64,000 bases of DNA from Haemonchus contortus (taxonomy: Eukaryota; Nematoda; Chromadorea; Rhabditida; Trichostrongylidae): positions 5,659,374-5,723,373 of the forward strand of contig LS997567.1 in assembly GCA_000469685.2 (NCBI GenBank), given 5' to 3'. The notes beneath the pieces are model-generated. The model ran no database searches, was not told the DNA's origin, and worked only from the letters and a program-made list of their open reading frames with translations. Shown piece by piece: positions 21,581 through 33,849 of this stretch. Both the position numbers and the translations under genes were made by a program. Position 1 is the stretch's first letter. The number at the start of each line of letters is the position of its first letter.

Positions 21581-21632
21581 CAGGAGAAGGGAAGAATGAA
21601 ATACCGCTTGGAATGGCCGGATCAATAACAGT

Positions 21633-21890
21633 GGGTGTGGTGCAGTAGGAACGATATTGCCGCGTCGCGGTGAGAGGGACGTCGCGCGTGAAGGAATGTA
21701 GCAGGATGCAGCAGAAGGCAAGAAATACAAGAACAAAGGTACTAATAGAAGAGTTAAGCATAAAACAATGATTGCATATCGGTTGAGTTGTATGAAGAAC
21801 GCTAGAGCTGTAATAACGGCAAATGTGTGGTCCGCCACAGCCGCGTGCGGCGAGTCGATTACCCAAAATCGTTCCTAACGCCCGTCTCCC
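21633..21890 (+). mobile_element. MITE family B, copy 4, complete, perfect 9-bp target duplication
   Basis: This 258-bp element runs from gggtgtggtgcagtaggaacg to cctaacgcccgtctccc and is flanked by aataacagt at 21624-21632 and 21891-21899. It is the reference copy for the family: same length as the copy at 9680, opposite orientation. Confidence 0.9.
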
Positions 21891-22219
21891 AATAACAGTT
21901 AATATCTTGGCTGAAATCGTTTTAAATTACTCAAATGTCTGTTGAAGTTAAGAGTAACTAGAACTGCAGTTTACATAAGTACATGCAGTTTCTGCCATTT
22001 CCATCCTATATTTCACTGGAGACTTTAGAATGGAGTATCTGAGTTAGATTCTTGAAGGATGTGACATTCCAAGAGTTCATGGAACTTCCTCCAACCGCCC
22101 CACCTTACATTTTTCTCGGAATGATTTAATTTTCTTTGGCAAAAGTGCTAGGTTACTGATCGACGATCCTGGAAAGGAGTTAATGGAGAACCATACACAA
22201 ACCATCCATGATATTACAT

Positions 22220-22412
22220 TTGCGAAATGGCATGGATGTGAAACTTCTTTCCGAATGCTTCGTACGAAAGGAATACTCTCCCTTGTGTCCCTTGAGCGAG
22301 CACGATGCACTGGACTACTCTGGCTCGCGACATGGACGAATGAAAACGGTACTGGAGCTCGCTCGAGGAAATCGATAATCATTAGGACAGCGGGTGACAG
22401 AGGTAAAGATGT
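22220..22412 (+). mobile_element. RTE-type retrotransposon 3' end, fragment 1
   Basis: This matches the 3'-terminal stretch of the other RTE fragments (cctcgagcgagagcg / gacgaatggaggcgt / ctcgctcgaggagatcgataa at 52655-52745). It would encode the C-terminal RDEW..W and IDNQR type ending of the polyprotein, here interrupted by stops. 5'-truncated, as is usual for LINE insertions. Confidence 0.65.
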
Positions 22413-22697
22413 GAAGTGTGTATTCGCAAAATAACATAAAACGTCTTGCACGGTCTATACTATAATGTGCGAAATTATTAGGATATGGAAAGTATCCTCC
22501 GGAAATTTCGCAATGCCCCAGCTTTTTTGGATTGCTCTAGAAGATTCCAAGAAATTGCTGTAAAAGCGCATTATCCTCTTGTGACTTGCTGGTTAACTCC
22601 ATATTCGACAGTTGTTTCCTTACGAATTCAGATCCGACCACCCGCTACTGAAGCATATGGGAACTTGCGCCAAGTATTTGGCCCTCGCAGGGAGCAG

Positions 22698-22985
22698 GGC
22701 GAACGTCCGTTGCGCGCGTCCGTCGAAAGTAGGTCACCCCGTCCACTTCGCGCGCGCCGCACTTCACTGAGGTCTCAAGATGACATTACAGTACCACCAG
22801 GTGTAAGTGGAGCGGATGATTTGCATTTGTCTGTGTTTTCTTCTCATTGGCTGATTGCCGTGGACCAGCGTAAACCGTATGCCCACTGACAACTGCGACA
22901 TCTGTCAAGTATCGCGGGCTGCCCCACCGCATGCGACGGCTGCGGCGTGACGTAGTTTCGATGGACTCACGCAACGGCGCACCCC
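22698..22985 (+). mobile_element. MITE family A, copy 4
   Basis: Ends gcgaacgtccgttgcgcgcg and acgcaacggcgcaccc resemble copy 2. No target duplication is obvious, so the ends may be eroded. The 134-codon + strand frame at 22485-22889 runs through it and is not a gene. Confidence 0.7.
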
Positions 22986-22989
22986 CGTC

Positions 22990-23925
22990 ATCCGATTACG
23001 ATATAATAAAATCATCCTATATGTAATGGCCATTCAAGTAAATAATGTCCTTTTGTAGCATTACTGTGGAAGCTTCCAGAACATTCCACAAGAGTCCGGC
23101 AACTGTCCAATCTTCGTTTGGTAATACTTCTCAAACACTTTGATGTTTACTGTGTAAGAACTTCAAATAGATACTTCTTTACCATAACTCCGCCCAGCTC
23201 CAACTACTCAAGGCCTGGTTCTCTAGGGGTGTAAGGCGGATATTTAGGGGCAGGGGTACTTCACATCTGGGGGCCTGCATGGCCCCTCACGTCCTCCAGC
23301 ACTTCGTAGCGGTTGTACTAAGTTCGGTTTTCCCTGACATCGTCTGTCGCCCCTACGTTAACAAATTTAGGCAACAATCTGATTACTTACTACCCTGTTG
23401 AATAGCGTTGTAGCCCAGTAGCACAGCAACAGAAGCATAGGTTACCTTAACCTTAAACGACTGGAGGTTTTTGTTTTAGTTGTAACCCCATCGATCACTC
23501 TGTTGTTACTACCTTTTACTTTCTTTTACAGCCTGACACATGCATTTCAGGGCTCTCAGATGTAAATCAAATCAAAGTGAATTAGGCACTTTACATAAAC
23601 TTTGACAGCATCGACAGTTGTTCCATTTTCCATGTTCCTTGCAAAAACGTAGACTGATAGAAAGCCTCGGCTTAATGACGTAAATGACGTACTTATGTGA
23701 AACAGTAAGTAAGTGAAAAGTAAGTTAATCAATGCTCAAGTAATCTCACTTTCCCGAATCTCGTTCACACCATTTCAATTAGTTGAAGAAAGACGAAAAC
23801 AGCGTTAATGCCGACAAATAGCCATTTACCATTCAGAATTCTAATGTTGTAGGTAACATTGTCGGCGCTGTAATCAATTTTTCAGATTTATTCTGCCTTC
23901 TCAGTCTAAATCGGATAATATATTA
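22990..23925. other. no gene recognised
   Basis: Nothing with a coding or repeat signature that I can support. Confidence 0.3.
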
Positions 23926-23932
23926 AATTTTG

Positions 23933-24235
23933 GGAGGAGGTGGTGTAATGACAAGAGATGCACCATCACACACGCATGGTCATGGGTTCGAATCCTGGAT
24001 CGATCTCCGCGTAGGGCCAACCAAGCCATCCATCCCTCTGGGGTCGATTAATTGGTACCAGACTCAACTAGGAGGATAAAAGCACTGAGTTGCACATCGG
24101 TCAGACACCGCAATTAATTGTATAGACCAAACATGCATTCAAAATGCCACTACGATCCTGATTGGAAATCGGATGCAGGGCGCGTCCCGAAGACGGGATC
24201 AACATCGAAGATTTATTCCTTTTATTTCTTCATTA
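23933..24235 (+). mobile_element. tRNA-derived SINE, copy 3, complete
   Basis: The head has an A box (tggtgtaatgacaag) and a good B box (gggttcgaatc). The body follows in order: accaagccatcc, ggggtcgattaattggtacc, gaggataaaagcactgag, tgcattcaaaatgccactac, ggatgcagggcgcgtcccga. The tail is T-rich. At about 300 bp it is the reference copy; five partial copies lie at 6225, 8808, 42508, 47828 and 56822. Confidence 0.8.
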
Positions 24236-24283
24236 TTATTATAGCTCTTATAGAGACATGATATACTTTGCACGGGGGACGGA

Positions 24284-24523
24284 ACTTACGTGCGTCCGAT
24301 GATGCGCGCGGCAAACTGCGCGGAGAAGTGCGTGGGGATTCGAACGATTCTGGTGCCTACCATCGGGGCCCAAATTTAAAGTAGAGTAGATCAGTAGTAT
24401 CAGCTGACCCTACTTAACTACCCTACTTCGAGTTTGGACCCCAATGATAGGCGCCAGAGTCGTTCGAATCACCACGCACTTCGCCGCGCAATTTGCCGCG
24501 CGCATTCTCGGACGCACGTAAGT
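24284..24523. mobile_element. foldback element (family C), copy 2
   Basis: This is a 240-bp palindrome. The left arm (acttacgtgcgtccgatgat, then gcgcggcaaactgcgcggag) is mirrored by the right arm (the complement of ggacgcacgtaagt), meeting at cagctgaccc. Arm pairing is good over roughly 110 bases each side. It sits between a SINE and a family B MITE. Confidence 0.75.
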
Positions 24524-24563
24524 ACCCATACCCACTTTGCACACCTTTGAATGGGACCTGACC

Positions 24564-24820
24564 GGGAGACGCGCGTGAGGAACGATTTTGGGTAATCGAT
24601 TTGCCGCACGCGGCTGTTGCGGACCACTCATTCGCCGTTATTACAGCTCTAGAGTTCTTCATACAGCTCTATCGATATGCGATCATTATTTTTGCATAAT
24701 TCTACTATTAGTTCTTTTGTTCTAGTATTTCTTACCTACTGCTGCATCCCGTTACATTCCTTCGCGCGCGACGCCCCTCTCACCGCGACGCGACCATTTC
24801 GTTCCTAACGCACCACACCC
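24564..24820 (-). mobile_element. MITE family B, copy 5, complete
   Basis: This 257-bp element runs gggagacgcgcgtgaggaac to cctaacgcaccacaccc. Flanks ggacctgacc (24554-24563) and ggacctgagc (24821-24830) are a 10-bp duplication with one mismatch. It inserted 12 bases beyond the stop of the broken frame at 24832. Confidence 0.85.
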
Positions 24821-24831
24821 GGACCTGAGCC

Positions 24832-25104
24832 TCAAGACTCATAGCCAAGGCTACAACATAAGAACTCTGAATAGACGTCTTCAACAATGCTCAACTCTAC
24901 CATTTCAAAATACTGGTAACCGTTTCGTGAAAACAGTACTTGTTTCAACTCAGCTTCTAGTAATGATCTGAACCTTTTTCTCTCTTGATACACAGCAGCT
25001 TCTGAAGTTTTGGTAGACTTTTCCATCAATTTCTACAATTTTTCAGCAGCCCTCATAATCGTTCGCAATTTCTCTCTTGGCCGATATAGCATTTTGTCAG
25101 GTTT
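24832..25104 (-). pseudogene. 91-codon coding frame with one internal TAG, unidentified
   Basis: After an acceptor-like ttgcttag, the - strand reads KPDKMLYRPREKLRTIMRAA, then EKL, a TAG, then KLMEKSTKTSEAAVYQERKR and on to SLGYES and a TGA. The sequence before and after the TAG has the same helical, charged character, so a single nonsense change in a formerly coding exon is the simplest reading. The family is not recognised. A real gene using an exon starting after the TAG cannot be excluded. Confidence 0.4.
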
Positions 25105-25109
25105 CTAAG

Positions 25110-25955
25110 CAACCTGCAAACTAGCCATTAAGTAGATATTTCGTTCAAAACCATCTAATTAACAGCATTACGCGGACATGCTACATCTAACTTATTGCCT
25201 CCGCTGGATAATAACGCCGCCTAACGTGTTTTTCAGCTTCGTCGTCCCATCTCGGTACAAGAAATGTTCGGGATATTTTTTCCATGAAAAGCAGTCTATT
25301 CGAATTCTCTAGACTTGCTCTACTGTATGCTGCAAGTAATATTAAATACTGGGTCGCTTAGAAAGTATCCGTAGGGCATTTTTTCATTCCAACAGACCAG
25401 ATTTCCTCTCAGGAGTGTCCTGAAATTTTTTAGGAGTTTTGTAGGAGAACATTACTCTTGGCATATTTGTAACATATATGAAATCCTTTTCCAGAATCCT
25501 TGTTTAACCCTCTGTCGGCCGAATCGTCTGCACATATTTGCCACGCACTGCTCGACGAGTTCGGATCCGGCCAATCGGTCGTTGAGGGCCACGGGAAGTT
25601 CTGTCAAGCATGGAACTCCGACACCCTTCTAAGCGGCTCAGCCTACACCCCGTTCCAACACTTCACACTTTGAAACAAAAAGTCGAAGATTCTGGTCGAC
25701 CGATTGCGGTACCATGAAAACTCCTGACAGATTATGATCTCAAAGTGAATTAGTGAGTGAGTGAAGACATTACCTGCTTGTATGAACACTCTTACCACCC
25801 ATCGAATTCGATGGAAACCAGCTAAGCGCCAGGGGCGCGATTCACGCGTGACCCCACTAGAGCTCTTCGCGCACGCAGCTTCGTTTCAGTTTATTTATTT
25901 ATTTTTATTTTTTTCGCCAACATCCTAGTCATCCAGACACAGAGAATGAGCTTGG
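25110..25955. other. unassigned; possible old DNA transposon relic
   Basis: gggtcgcttagaaagtatcc near 25352 looks like a transposon terminus, and the - strand near 25600-25510 reads LNDRLAGSELVEQCVANMCR with stops nearby. Not enough to name a family. Confidence 0.25.
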
Positions 25956-25959
25956 GAGG

Positions 25960-26160
25960 CTGCTTTCATAGTACATGACCGTTCGCTAGCGTCTGGCGAC
26001 TGGTCGATGGTCGCTCGACTGATCGCGCCATCTGCTCGGGACCGTCCACGGCGGCACCCATAACGAGCGCGGTCTCCTCGACCGATCGAGCGACCGGTGG
26101 CGCGATCAGTCGAGCGACCAGTCGCTAGCGACCGGCGACTAGTTGCGCGATCGGAATGAC
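25960..26160. mobile_element. GC-rich foldback element (family F), copy 2
   Basis: This shares the cluster of cggtcgctcg / cgagcgaccg palindromes, the tctgctcgggaccgt core and the ggctgctttcatagt flank with the copy at 3433-3640. The 88-residue Arg/Ser-rich - strand frame through it results from the palindromes and is not a gene. Confidence 0.7.
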
Positions 26161-26169
26161 TTGAAGGGG

Positions 26170-27730
26170 CAGAAAACATCGGCAGTGCCATCTAAGGCCC
26201 CATCGTTTTACCATGAAAGTCAAACTACGGATTAAGAACATTACACAATTATGCGACGACTCAACGTGCATGGCCCATCCCGAAAAGTAACAGAGACTAT
26301 TTCATGTTCTCTAATTCTAAGCAACGCCCATTCTTGTACTATTTTCACTTCAGAAAACATTTAACTAAATTATTACCAAGTTCTACCATCCTAAGTAAAG
26401 TCGTCACCAACCTTGGTAATATTCCTCTTGTTTTCAACTAACTGCCTCTAGAAACCTACGAATACTTTTTTTTACAGAGCTTTGAATTTGTTTTTATTTT
26501 TTATAAAAAAATCCCAAGTCCAGCTGTTAAAAATTAAACGTCTGTTTAATTTCAAAACTATTAAACACTCTTAATGACTTCCTCGTAATGTAAATATGAT
26601 GGACAGGGACTTGGAGAGGAACAAATTTTCGTGAAACAGGTTGCCGTTTTTCGAGGTGCTATGTAAATAAGCACCGTAGAACATGCGATTTACTTCTCGC
26701 CAAACAATATTATCACCTCTCTGATTCACCCTAGTGCTTTCGTACTATGATGTCGCTAATGCTTCCAAAGGGATAAAATTATCATTGAATTCCTTTGAAG
26801 TAATTCGACTCTAAATTAAACTATCAAGACGCAGTTCTGATGAAAATGTAGCTCCACTGCGAACCGCATCGCATCAGCACGCGCATTCGCTGGAACATAA
26901 TTGCCGTATGATCGATATTATACCACTATTAATGTGGTGCGAGTGGCCAGGAGCTTGAAGTCGAGCTTTGAGGTGTTTTACTGGTCATTTGGGTGACTGG
27001 TTCTTTGATTTCATCATGTTCTTGGTCCAGGAATCACTTCGGTCCCCATCCTACGTCTGTTTGAGTCCATTGCCTCTCTCTTTCCCTCCATTTGTGGATT
27101 TTTTTTTAAATTGTTTCTAGCATTTCTAGATTTGTGATTTTTAGATTACCGCCTACATTCGGCTTTCTATTGAATGTTAAAATAAACTTTGACAATTTTT
27201 TCGTTTAAAATAACTTGTTGTTGTACTTGTGACTCGTTGTTGGACATGATTTGCGGAGGAAATTGAGTTCTGTGAATGCAATTTCAGGCTCTAAGTATGA
27301 TGTTCTGGTTGTTTGAACTTTTTTTTGTGAAGAAAAAGAATAACGAACGATATGTTCCAAGATCTCGTTCAGATATATGACGCTAACACAAAAACTCGTT
27401 AAAACAGCTTTTTTGATGGTGAAACCGAAAGATGCAGCTTATTTCCCAGAGGAATGCGAACTCGAAGTTTATCGCTCAGTTGCAGGGGGAAAGCACTGAA
27501 CGACCATGCAGAAATCGCAGTTCACAGGGAGCTGTTCAGTCCTCCTTCACGTGAAAATTTTTTAAAACACTTTCTATTTTAGAAAATCCTCTGTCCCCTT
27601 TTCATCTGTGGTTTTCCGTGCTAAAGTCAGTTCAATTTCAGTAGTGAGGACAGGATACTTGTGATATTTCATTTAGAACTTTTCAAATTTCAAAAATAAA
27701 TTTTGTGGACAACAAATACCAAGGTGCGGT
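26170..27730. other. no gene recognised
   Basis: AT-rich; no supported exon, RNA or repeat. Confidence 0.3.
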
Positions 27731-27732
27731 TT

Positions 27733-28215
27733 ACCAAGTAAGCATGTTCTCCGCGAATGTTTACTTTGTTTCAAACCAATAAAATATTATACTACAATAT
27801 ATAATGCTTTATTTTGCTTGTTATTTACTCTACTTCCTTTTCAACTGTTGTTTTTCCGTAGCAGAGTATATAGGCTCATTTTAAATTGCTTTTTCATCTT
27901 TTGAGTTTCAGAACGTAGATTATGGGGTTTTTTTTACCAAGTAAGCAAGTTCTCCGCGAGTGTTTACTTATTTTTCAAACCAAGGAAATACTTTATCATA
28001 ATATACAGTACTATGGAGGTATTGCCAATGTTTGCCTGATATTTGCTTTAATTCCTTTTCAACTGTTGTTTTCACGTAGCAGATAGGCAATATACTTATT
28101 TTAAATAGCTTTTTTGTCGAATGTAAGTTTTAGTACATATGGGCAACAAGTATTGTGAGGTTTTTTTTTTCGAGTAAGCAAGTTCTCTGCAAATGTTTAC
28201 CTTTTTTGAAACCCC
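27733..28215. repeat. diverged tandem repeat, about 2.3 copies of a 200-230 bp unit
   Basis: The anchor agtaagca[t/a]gttctc[t/c]gc recurs at 27737, 27940 and 28173 (spacings 203 and 233). Between anchors, ccttttcaactgttgttttt and a ttttaaat[a/t]gctttttc block also repeat. AT-rich and non-coding. Confidence 0.65.
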
Positions 28216-28219
28216 TCTT

Positions 28220-31200
28220 AATTGTATGACAATTCTCAAATTGTAATTCTATTCTCAAATTTCTCTTTGCATTTTGCTATTAAGCTGTTTTTTGTATCAT
28301 TTGGTTGTGCTGCCTAGTTGAGTCAGATTTCCGTGTGCATAATCGCAAAAACACCACTTGAATTACAAACGCTCATACGTTCCCCCCTATTAATGACGCC
28401 GATGTTGTTTGTTTTCTGGAAACCTCTTGCAAATTCGATGAAGCATGCTTAGAATTATAAGAAGAAGCTCATTTGCTTCCTTTCCGTTGGTTAGTAGCGT
28501 ATCTTTTCAAAGAGACACAGAAGTACTACGTTTTCAAGGGCTCTAGGTAAGTTTGAAGTTTAATTCATCGGAGTTAAGTTTTGGTCTAATGAGGTAGTGG
28601 TTTGGAAAAACCAATTTTTAAAGTGTTTGTGAAGAAAGCCAAGGGGGTAGCTTAATAATGAGACGATCCCATGACTAGTTTCGTGCATTATCGTGCATCT
28701 TCATCCGCTTATTCGGCATGACTCAGCTGCTCGTCCTCCTCCTCCTCCGCCGTCGCCGCCGTCGTCGGCGATGTAAGAAGAAGGGCGTTTGATGTTATGG
28801 CATGCAGCAGCAGGATGGCATGTTGAAAAGCATTCATAACTTTGTTCGGGGAATCGTCTGGCGCAGATTCGGTAAGCGAATTTATGAATCACGTTTTGAA
28901 ACGCCAGAAACATCTCCCGTTTCAAGTGGCTCCTTCGAATTTGTCATCATTCATTTGCGGTAGAAATTTTAAAGCGTGGTGTCCATGAACCACTTTCTTC
29001 AACGGTCGTGGCCATGTCTGGTTCTCATGAATTATTCATTAGTAAGCTGACTTTTTAGGTGTTTTCACTATTTGCATGCTAATTTCCCAATGATGAGGGG
29101 CGGAGCACTTCTGATTCATCGTGAGTAGTTGTGACTAGAATATTCGTGTGCCGTGTGAGGTTTTCAGCTGGAACGATCATTACATTATATCGTTATTTTT
29201 ATTTTATTTATTCATTTTTCAAGTGTTTTTATTAAAGCAAAAGAGAAGTAGGAGACTAGTAGAAGGCCTAAGGTCGTTACTTGATGACAAAAAGCTTTTT
29301 CATGCCGGTTAGCCTGTCAGCATATCCCCTACACATTTGCATTTGCACTTTGTCTTCTGCTGCATCCATGTTTCCGAACTTCCTACTCCCGTGCATGTAA
29401 TGAGATATTCCCACTAGGGGGGACATTTTGGCAACGTACTCAATTGTTGCCCTGCTTACTCGTTCATGGTCAAAATGCCTTTCAGGAGTTTTTTGTTACT
29501 TGTTAGTGTAGAACGCAATAACAGAGTAAAGTAACTAATATGTATTCTGTTAAGCAAGTAAGTTAAGTTCAAGTTGTGCAATTTCAAAGAGGCTGAATAG
29601 GTTTTCCAAGGACGTTCATAGGTGAACCTCAGGCCTCACATTCATACAGTTTGCTTAAACGCTCCCCATTTGGGATCCTTTCTTTTAAACCTCCATATAG
29701 TCCCCTTCTAAGTCCTTCCTTCCATTTCCTTCTCCATTCGACTACGTTTTAATTTTCTGGAACAAAAATAACCCGCAATAGATGCTGGCCTACTGATACT
29801 GCAGGGATGGGAACTTTTGTTGGAACTATTTGTCAAAGTAAGTAATTACTTCCCTTCCTGTTTTGCAATCATCGCTAGCAGCAGCTTTTTCGAGGTCAAT
29901 TGTGCACCATGGAAACGTCCATCGTTAAAATCATCATCATCATCATTAAGTCATTCTGGCCTGCCTCAGCTGCCCGCCGCATCTGTTAGCCGCCGTTCGC
30001 TTTTCATTTTATGATCAAGTTTTTATATGGTGTGAATGTGTGCGCAGCTAGCTCGCTTCACTGATGAAATTCAGCATAGACTCATTACTATTTCGTATTG
30101 ATTAACTAGTATGGTGTACTGCATATTAGATGTGTGGTTTTTCTTTACTGCAGACTGCAGTGTCCATACTTCTGCAGCGGTTTCTTTAATTAAGACGTAT
30201 TATTATGGCTTTTTTTGTAGTTCACTGCTTCAAAAGTTGTTATTCGTTATATGTGACGTGAATCCTCGTGAATGACGATGGTACGAATACGAATAATGCA
30301 TCTGTTCATGCTTGCATAACATTCATATGGTATAAGCTCTCCCTTGGTTGGGTCGCAAACGGATTACTTTTACAAAAAAGGACCCCTAATGCACTCAAAA
30401 GGGGACAGAGTAGACCATCGAGTTCTTGAACGTCCCAGTGGTTTTTGCTTTTGTTTCATTTTTAATCATTCTTTACTTTTACTTTCCTTAAATCATGTAA
30501 GATGGCGTATGCCAAATCTAATCATAAACTAATCGCACTTCCATAGTAACTGAATGGACTTCTAGTAATAAACAAGTCATTTCTTATCAGCTTTCCTTTC
30601 ACTTACCGTCCTCGATTACTAGTTAACATCGGAAAGCATGATACCGTAGCTGTAACTATCATGGTGAACGATGGGAGCATTGAGTTTTGAGCTTCATAAC
30701 ATTCCAGCTGTAGGCTAGAGAGTGGTAAAACCTAACTGGTTGAGGCATACCCCATCAGAATGGAGTAGGTAAGGTTAGTAGGGGTTTAGATAGTAGACAT
30801 GCAGGGTGAGTCATGTTGAGGAGATGGATTTCGCTATTGGACCCTCTTGAATACTAGTTTCGTGAATTCAGATTCAACTTGACATTGGAGTAAAAGGAAT
30901 GGGAGGAATTCCAAATTATCATTTGACTATACCCCGTTTCCAACTGCGGTCCCCTCTAGATATGCTCTGCTGGGGAATCCCATTATGAATGTCTGGGCAA
31001 AACATTTGCTGTTTGAGATTCTGAGGACACTTTGCGATTAAATTTCCGAATGGGGTGCTCCTGAACTTTGATGGTTCCCGGCCCAGTCTAAGCAAGTTCC
31101 AATGTTTTCGATTACGTGCCGGATTTTTAGCAGTGCTGCTGTAAATTTATAATGTATTTATTTTCATTAGTCAGTCTTCAGCTTTTAATTGACCTATGCA

Positions 31201-32210
31201 TTTGGAAGTGAGAAGGATTCCATCGATGGCGGGATGCGAGAATGGTGTAGTTGTTAGTGAAAATGCGCAGCGCACCAAAAATCACTCAAGCGTAAGAATG
31301 GGATATTTGCGCCTTCGACATGGCCTTATGTCTCATTCTCTCACATACATCATGTACTGCAAATCACGGAATTACTTTGTTACAAAGCTGGCCAGTTTTT
31401 ACTTCATTGTGTACACTTTAGCTAAGTTTTGCCACAATTCCGCACACCTCCGTCTTTTAATGAGGTTTTGGCCCCGCCCCCCGAGAATGCTTATTTAAAT
31501 GTATCTTTGTTGTTTACCTTCCCACAATTGCAGTAATCATTTAGCTGTGTTTGAAGTTATGCAGTCTCAGATTGTTAAGTTTTTTTTACTGGAAAGTTTG
31601 ATAGCTTTGCCTCTGGCTTCTCACCTCAATTTGGGATTACTCTGATCTCCGAACCCATAGCGTGCAAGGTTGGGCGATGTGTTGAGTGGGCAGAATTCGT
31701 TGGAAGTGTTCGTTGAAGATGTTCTGAATTTTGTTCTTCCCAGTCAAGTAAATTTTGTTCGCGAGGGCATTTTGTCATAGATTTGCCTCTTCTGAGGGAA
31801 TGCTTCAATAACAAATCTCCACCCCTTGTGACCACTTTGGCCCCTGAAAAGGTGGAGCGTTTGCCTCCAAAACACTACGACGCCAATCCCTCTTCTAATT
31901 TTAGATAGGAAGGGAGGCCAGCCGATATTTGACGCGCTATTTGCGGTTTCTTTTTGTATTATTTTTGGTTATCGAAATCTATTACTACTGTAAGTTTTCG
32001 ATTTGTAATTTCAGCACAGCTGTTGAGTTAAAAGTTTTTTCAGCATAGAATTACCTAGAAAGATTAACTGACCGGTGGGATTGATGGCCTTGCAACAGTG
32101 TGGTTATGAGGTGGGCAGTAGTGGTCTGCGCCATGGTCATTGTTTTCCGATAACAAGGTGTGCCCGACGTGGTATGCCCAGTGTTGGCAGCCTCTGCTAC
32201 TGTATGCAGT
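28220..32210. other. no gene recognised
   Basis: Several open frames (29817-30014, 31196-31498, 31626-31835) lack splice context and family resemblance. A cat/atc microsatellite lies near 29930-29946. At 28719 a tiny frame reads a Leu run followed by nine Arg codons, explained by a cctcctcctccgccgtcgcc repeat. Confidence 0.3.
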
Positions 32211-32219
32211 TATTACTGG

Positions 32220-32642
32220 TTATCCAAAGGGCATATGCCCACTGGATTGATTCGTTCGATTGACGAAAATCTGGTTTTGCCAACAAGTTGAATGTTCGAC
32301 AGTGTCATCCTTTAGGATGCGCGGCTGTGCGGTGCTTTGTACTGGGCGGTTATGTCGTTTTATAAGGGGTTTACTCGGGACCCTGTCTCTCGAGAAGGAC
32401 TGGGAAATTTGATGTGAAAGATTTGGGGGATGTTGTGCCTTGCCGTATGCCATCTGCTTCAAGATAATGTCGATATTTTGCAGTGTTACATCGAAATTCT
32501 GCTCGTTTTCGTGTTCGTCCGTCATTTGCATATAGAAACTTATTAGCTTCATCTGTAGACTTCTTTTGCTGATGTCATAACTGTGTAAGCTACTCAGATG
32601 ACGTGAAACGTCGGAGCCGCGTCTGTTGAGCATCAGTCCCAA
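32220..32642 (-). CDS. 140-codon open frame, unidentified
   Basis: This is one of the longest uninterrupted frames in the gene-poor region. It starts MGLMLNRRGSDVSRHLSSLH and contains SFYMQMTDEHENEQNFDVTL, with a Ser/Gln/Pro-rich middle. The composition is protein-like, but no domain, splice sites or homologous repeat is recognised. A gag-like fragment of a retroelement is one possibility. Confidence 0.25.
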   Translation of the reverse strand: MGLMLNRRGSDVSRHLSSLHSYDISKRSLQMKLISFYMQMTDEHENEQNFDVTLQNIDIILKQMAYGKAQHPPNLSHQISQSFSRDRVPSKPLIKRHNRPVQSTAQPRILKDDTVEHSTCWQNQIFVNRTNQSSGHMPFG

Positions 32643-33448
32643 TCACAAGAAAAGTTGAGACTCTCCTGGTCTGAGGGGGCCCTTAATGTAGCGGAGGAAT
32701 GCCTAGAATCCGGGAGCGGTCCCATCCTTCTTCCAATCTGACCCTCATTTACCTGTGATACCTTACAATTATGGTATCGCCTATTCCATTGTTGTTATGC
32801 CCGAATGATTTTTTCGAAAATTTAAATTTGCGAGGTCACTTTTATCATATTTTTACGGCGGTTGCAGGAGAAGAATCAGTGGGGCTTGGTTGGCTCTCCT
32901 TCTTCCTGAACACAGGATAAAGCTTTCGCTGAATGGGATGAATGCGGCCTAACGAGATTTTTGTAGGTTCTTCTAGCCTTCCCAAGATAGACGGCAATCA
33001 AGGGCATAGATGAATTCCAGTGCATCCCATGGCATTTCTTCAGCCCGTTTCTTTGCCCTTTATAACTCAGAAAAGATATGAATTGAGCATGGCTCATTTA
33101 TGATCCTGCCCTACCCCACTGTAATTATGTATCTCTGTTGTTCTTTTCATATGCTACTCACAAGCTCATTTCTGTGCCCAACCCTTTAAAACTCTTTTTT
33201 ACCCGAATTACTAACCTGTTTCGGCTCAGCATTGCTAACTGTGCCCAGCCTCCATCCGTTTTGAATGAGCTGTTTTTGTCACACCCGGAAATGAACTGCT
33301 TCCCTCAAGCCATCCCGCGGTTTCTGGGGTTTCCTCGGATCGAAGAGCGCAATCCAGGCATTGCATCGCCCACGCGAGCCTACGCGTCACCCATCGTGGC
33401 CACTGGCTCTCTTGATTAAGAATTCTGCCAGCCATCCAGGAATATCAC

Positions 33449-33840
33449 CTTTATCACGTGTCGTCCCGTTGGTCATCGATTCTCTTGAGTGGGCGCCAAT
33501 TACGACTCCATTTTTCCCTGTCGCGAGCCCCTGGCTAGTTCAGTGTGAAACTTCTCGGTCGAAGGACACGAAGCATACCTTTTCTTTAGCCCAGAGTCGT
33601 GGAGATGTCTGGCGATCGGGGTGGCGGTCCCCCCTTGCAATGGTTTGTCGTCTTTAGGGGTCGGTCAGTAATCGTCCTGCTTTAATGGTCACTACAAATC
33701 CACATGTACGCGGCTCACCTGATCTCTGATCCTTTAGTGTCAACCAAGACGTTTCTGATCTCATGCAGCCCAAGTTTCTGAGGTGTTGGTTAAGGCGGGA
33801 AAGACCGCAGTGTCGAAAAGGAGGGGGTGAAGCTGGCGAA
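33449..33840 (-). mobile_element. RTE-type retrotransposon 3' end, fragment 2
   Basis: The direct strand starts gtcgtcccgttggtcatcga and proceeds as the complement of the polyprotein C-terminus. At its other end, gggaaagaccgcagtgtcgaaaagg is shared with the longer RTE copy near 48420. It is broken by stops and deletions. Confidence 0.65.
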
Positions 33841-33849
33841 CACCTCTTT

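Noticed and set aside
22183..22451. Overlapping frames on both strands
   Set aside because: They overlap an RTE 3' fragment and are shadows of its decayed coding end.
25925..26191. Arg/Ser-rich 88-codon frame resembling an RS domain
   Set aside because: It is produced by the cgatcg/cggtcg palindromes of the family F element, not by a gene.
28719..28793. Tiny + strand frame MTQLLVLLLL followed by nine Arg and a Lys run, resembling a signal-anchor peptide
   Set aside because: Explained by a cctcctcct/cgccgtcgc microsatellite; no context of a gene.
29930..29950. Ile or Ser homopolymer-coding stretch with a good ATG context at about 29909
   Set aside because: It is an atc microsatellite and the frame stops within 30 codons.
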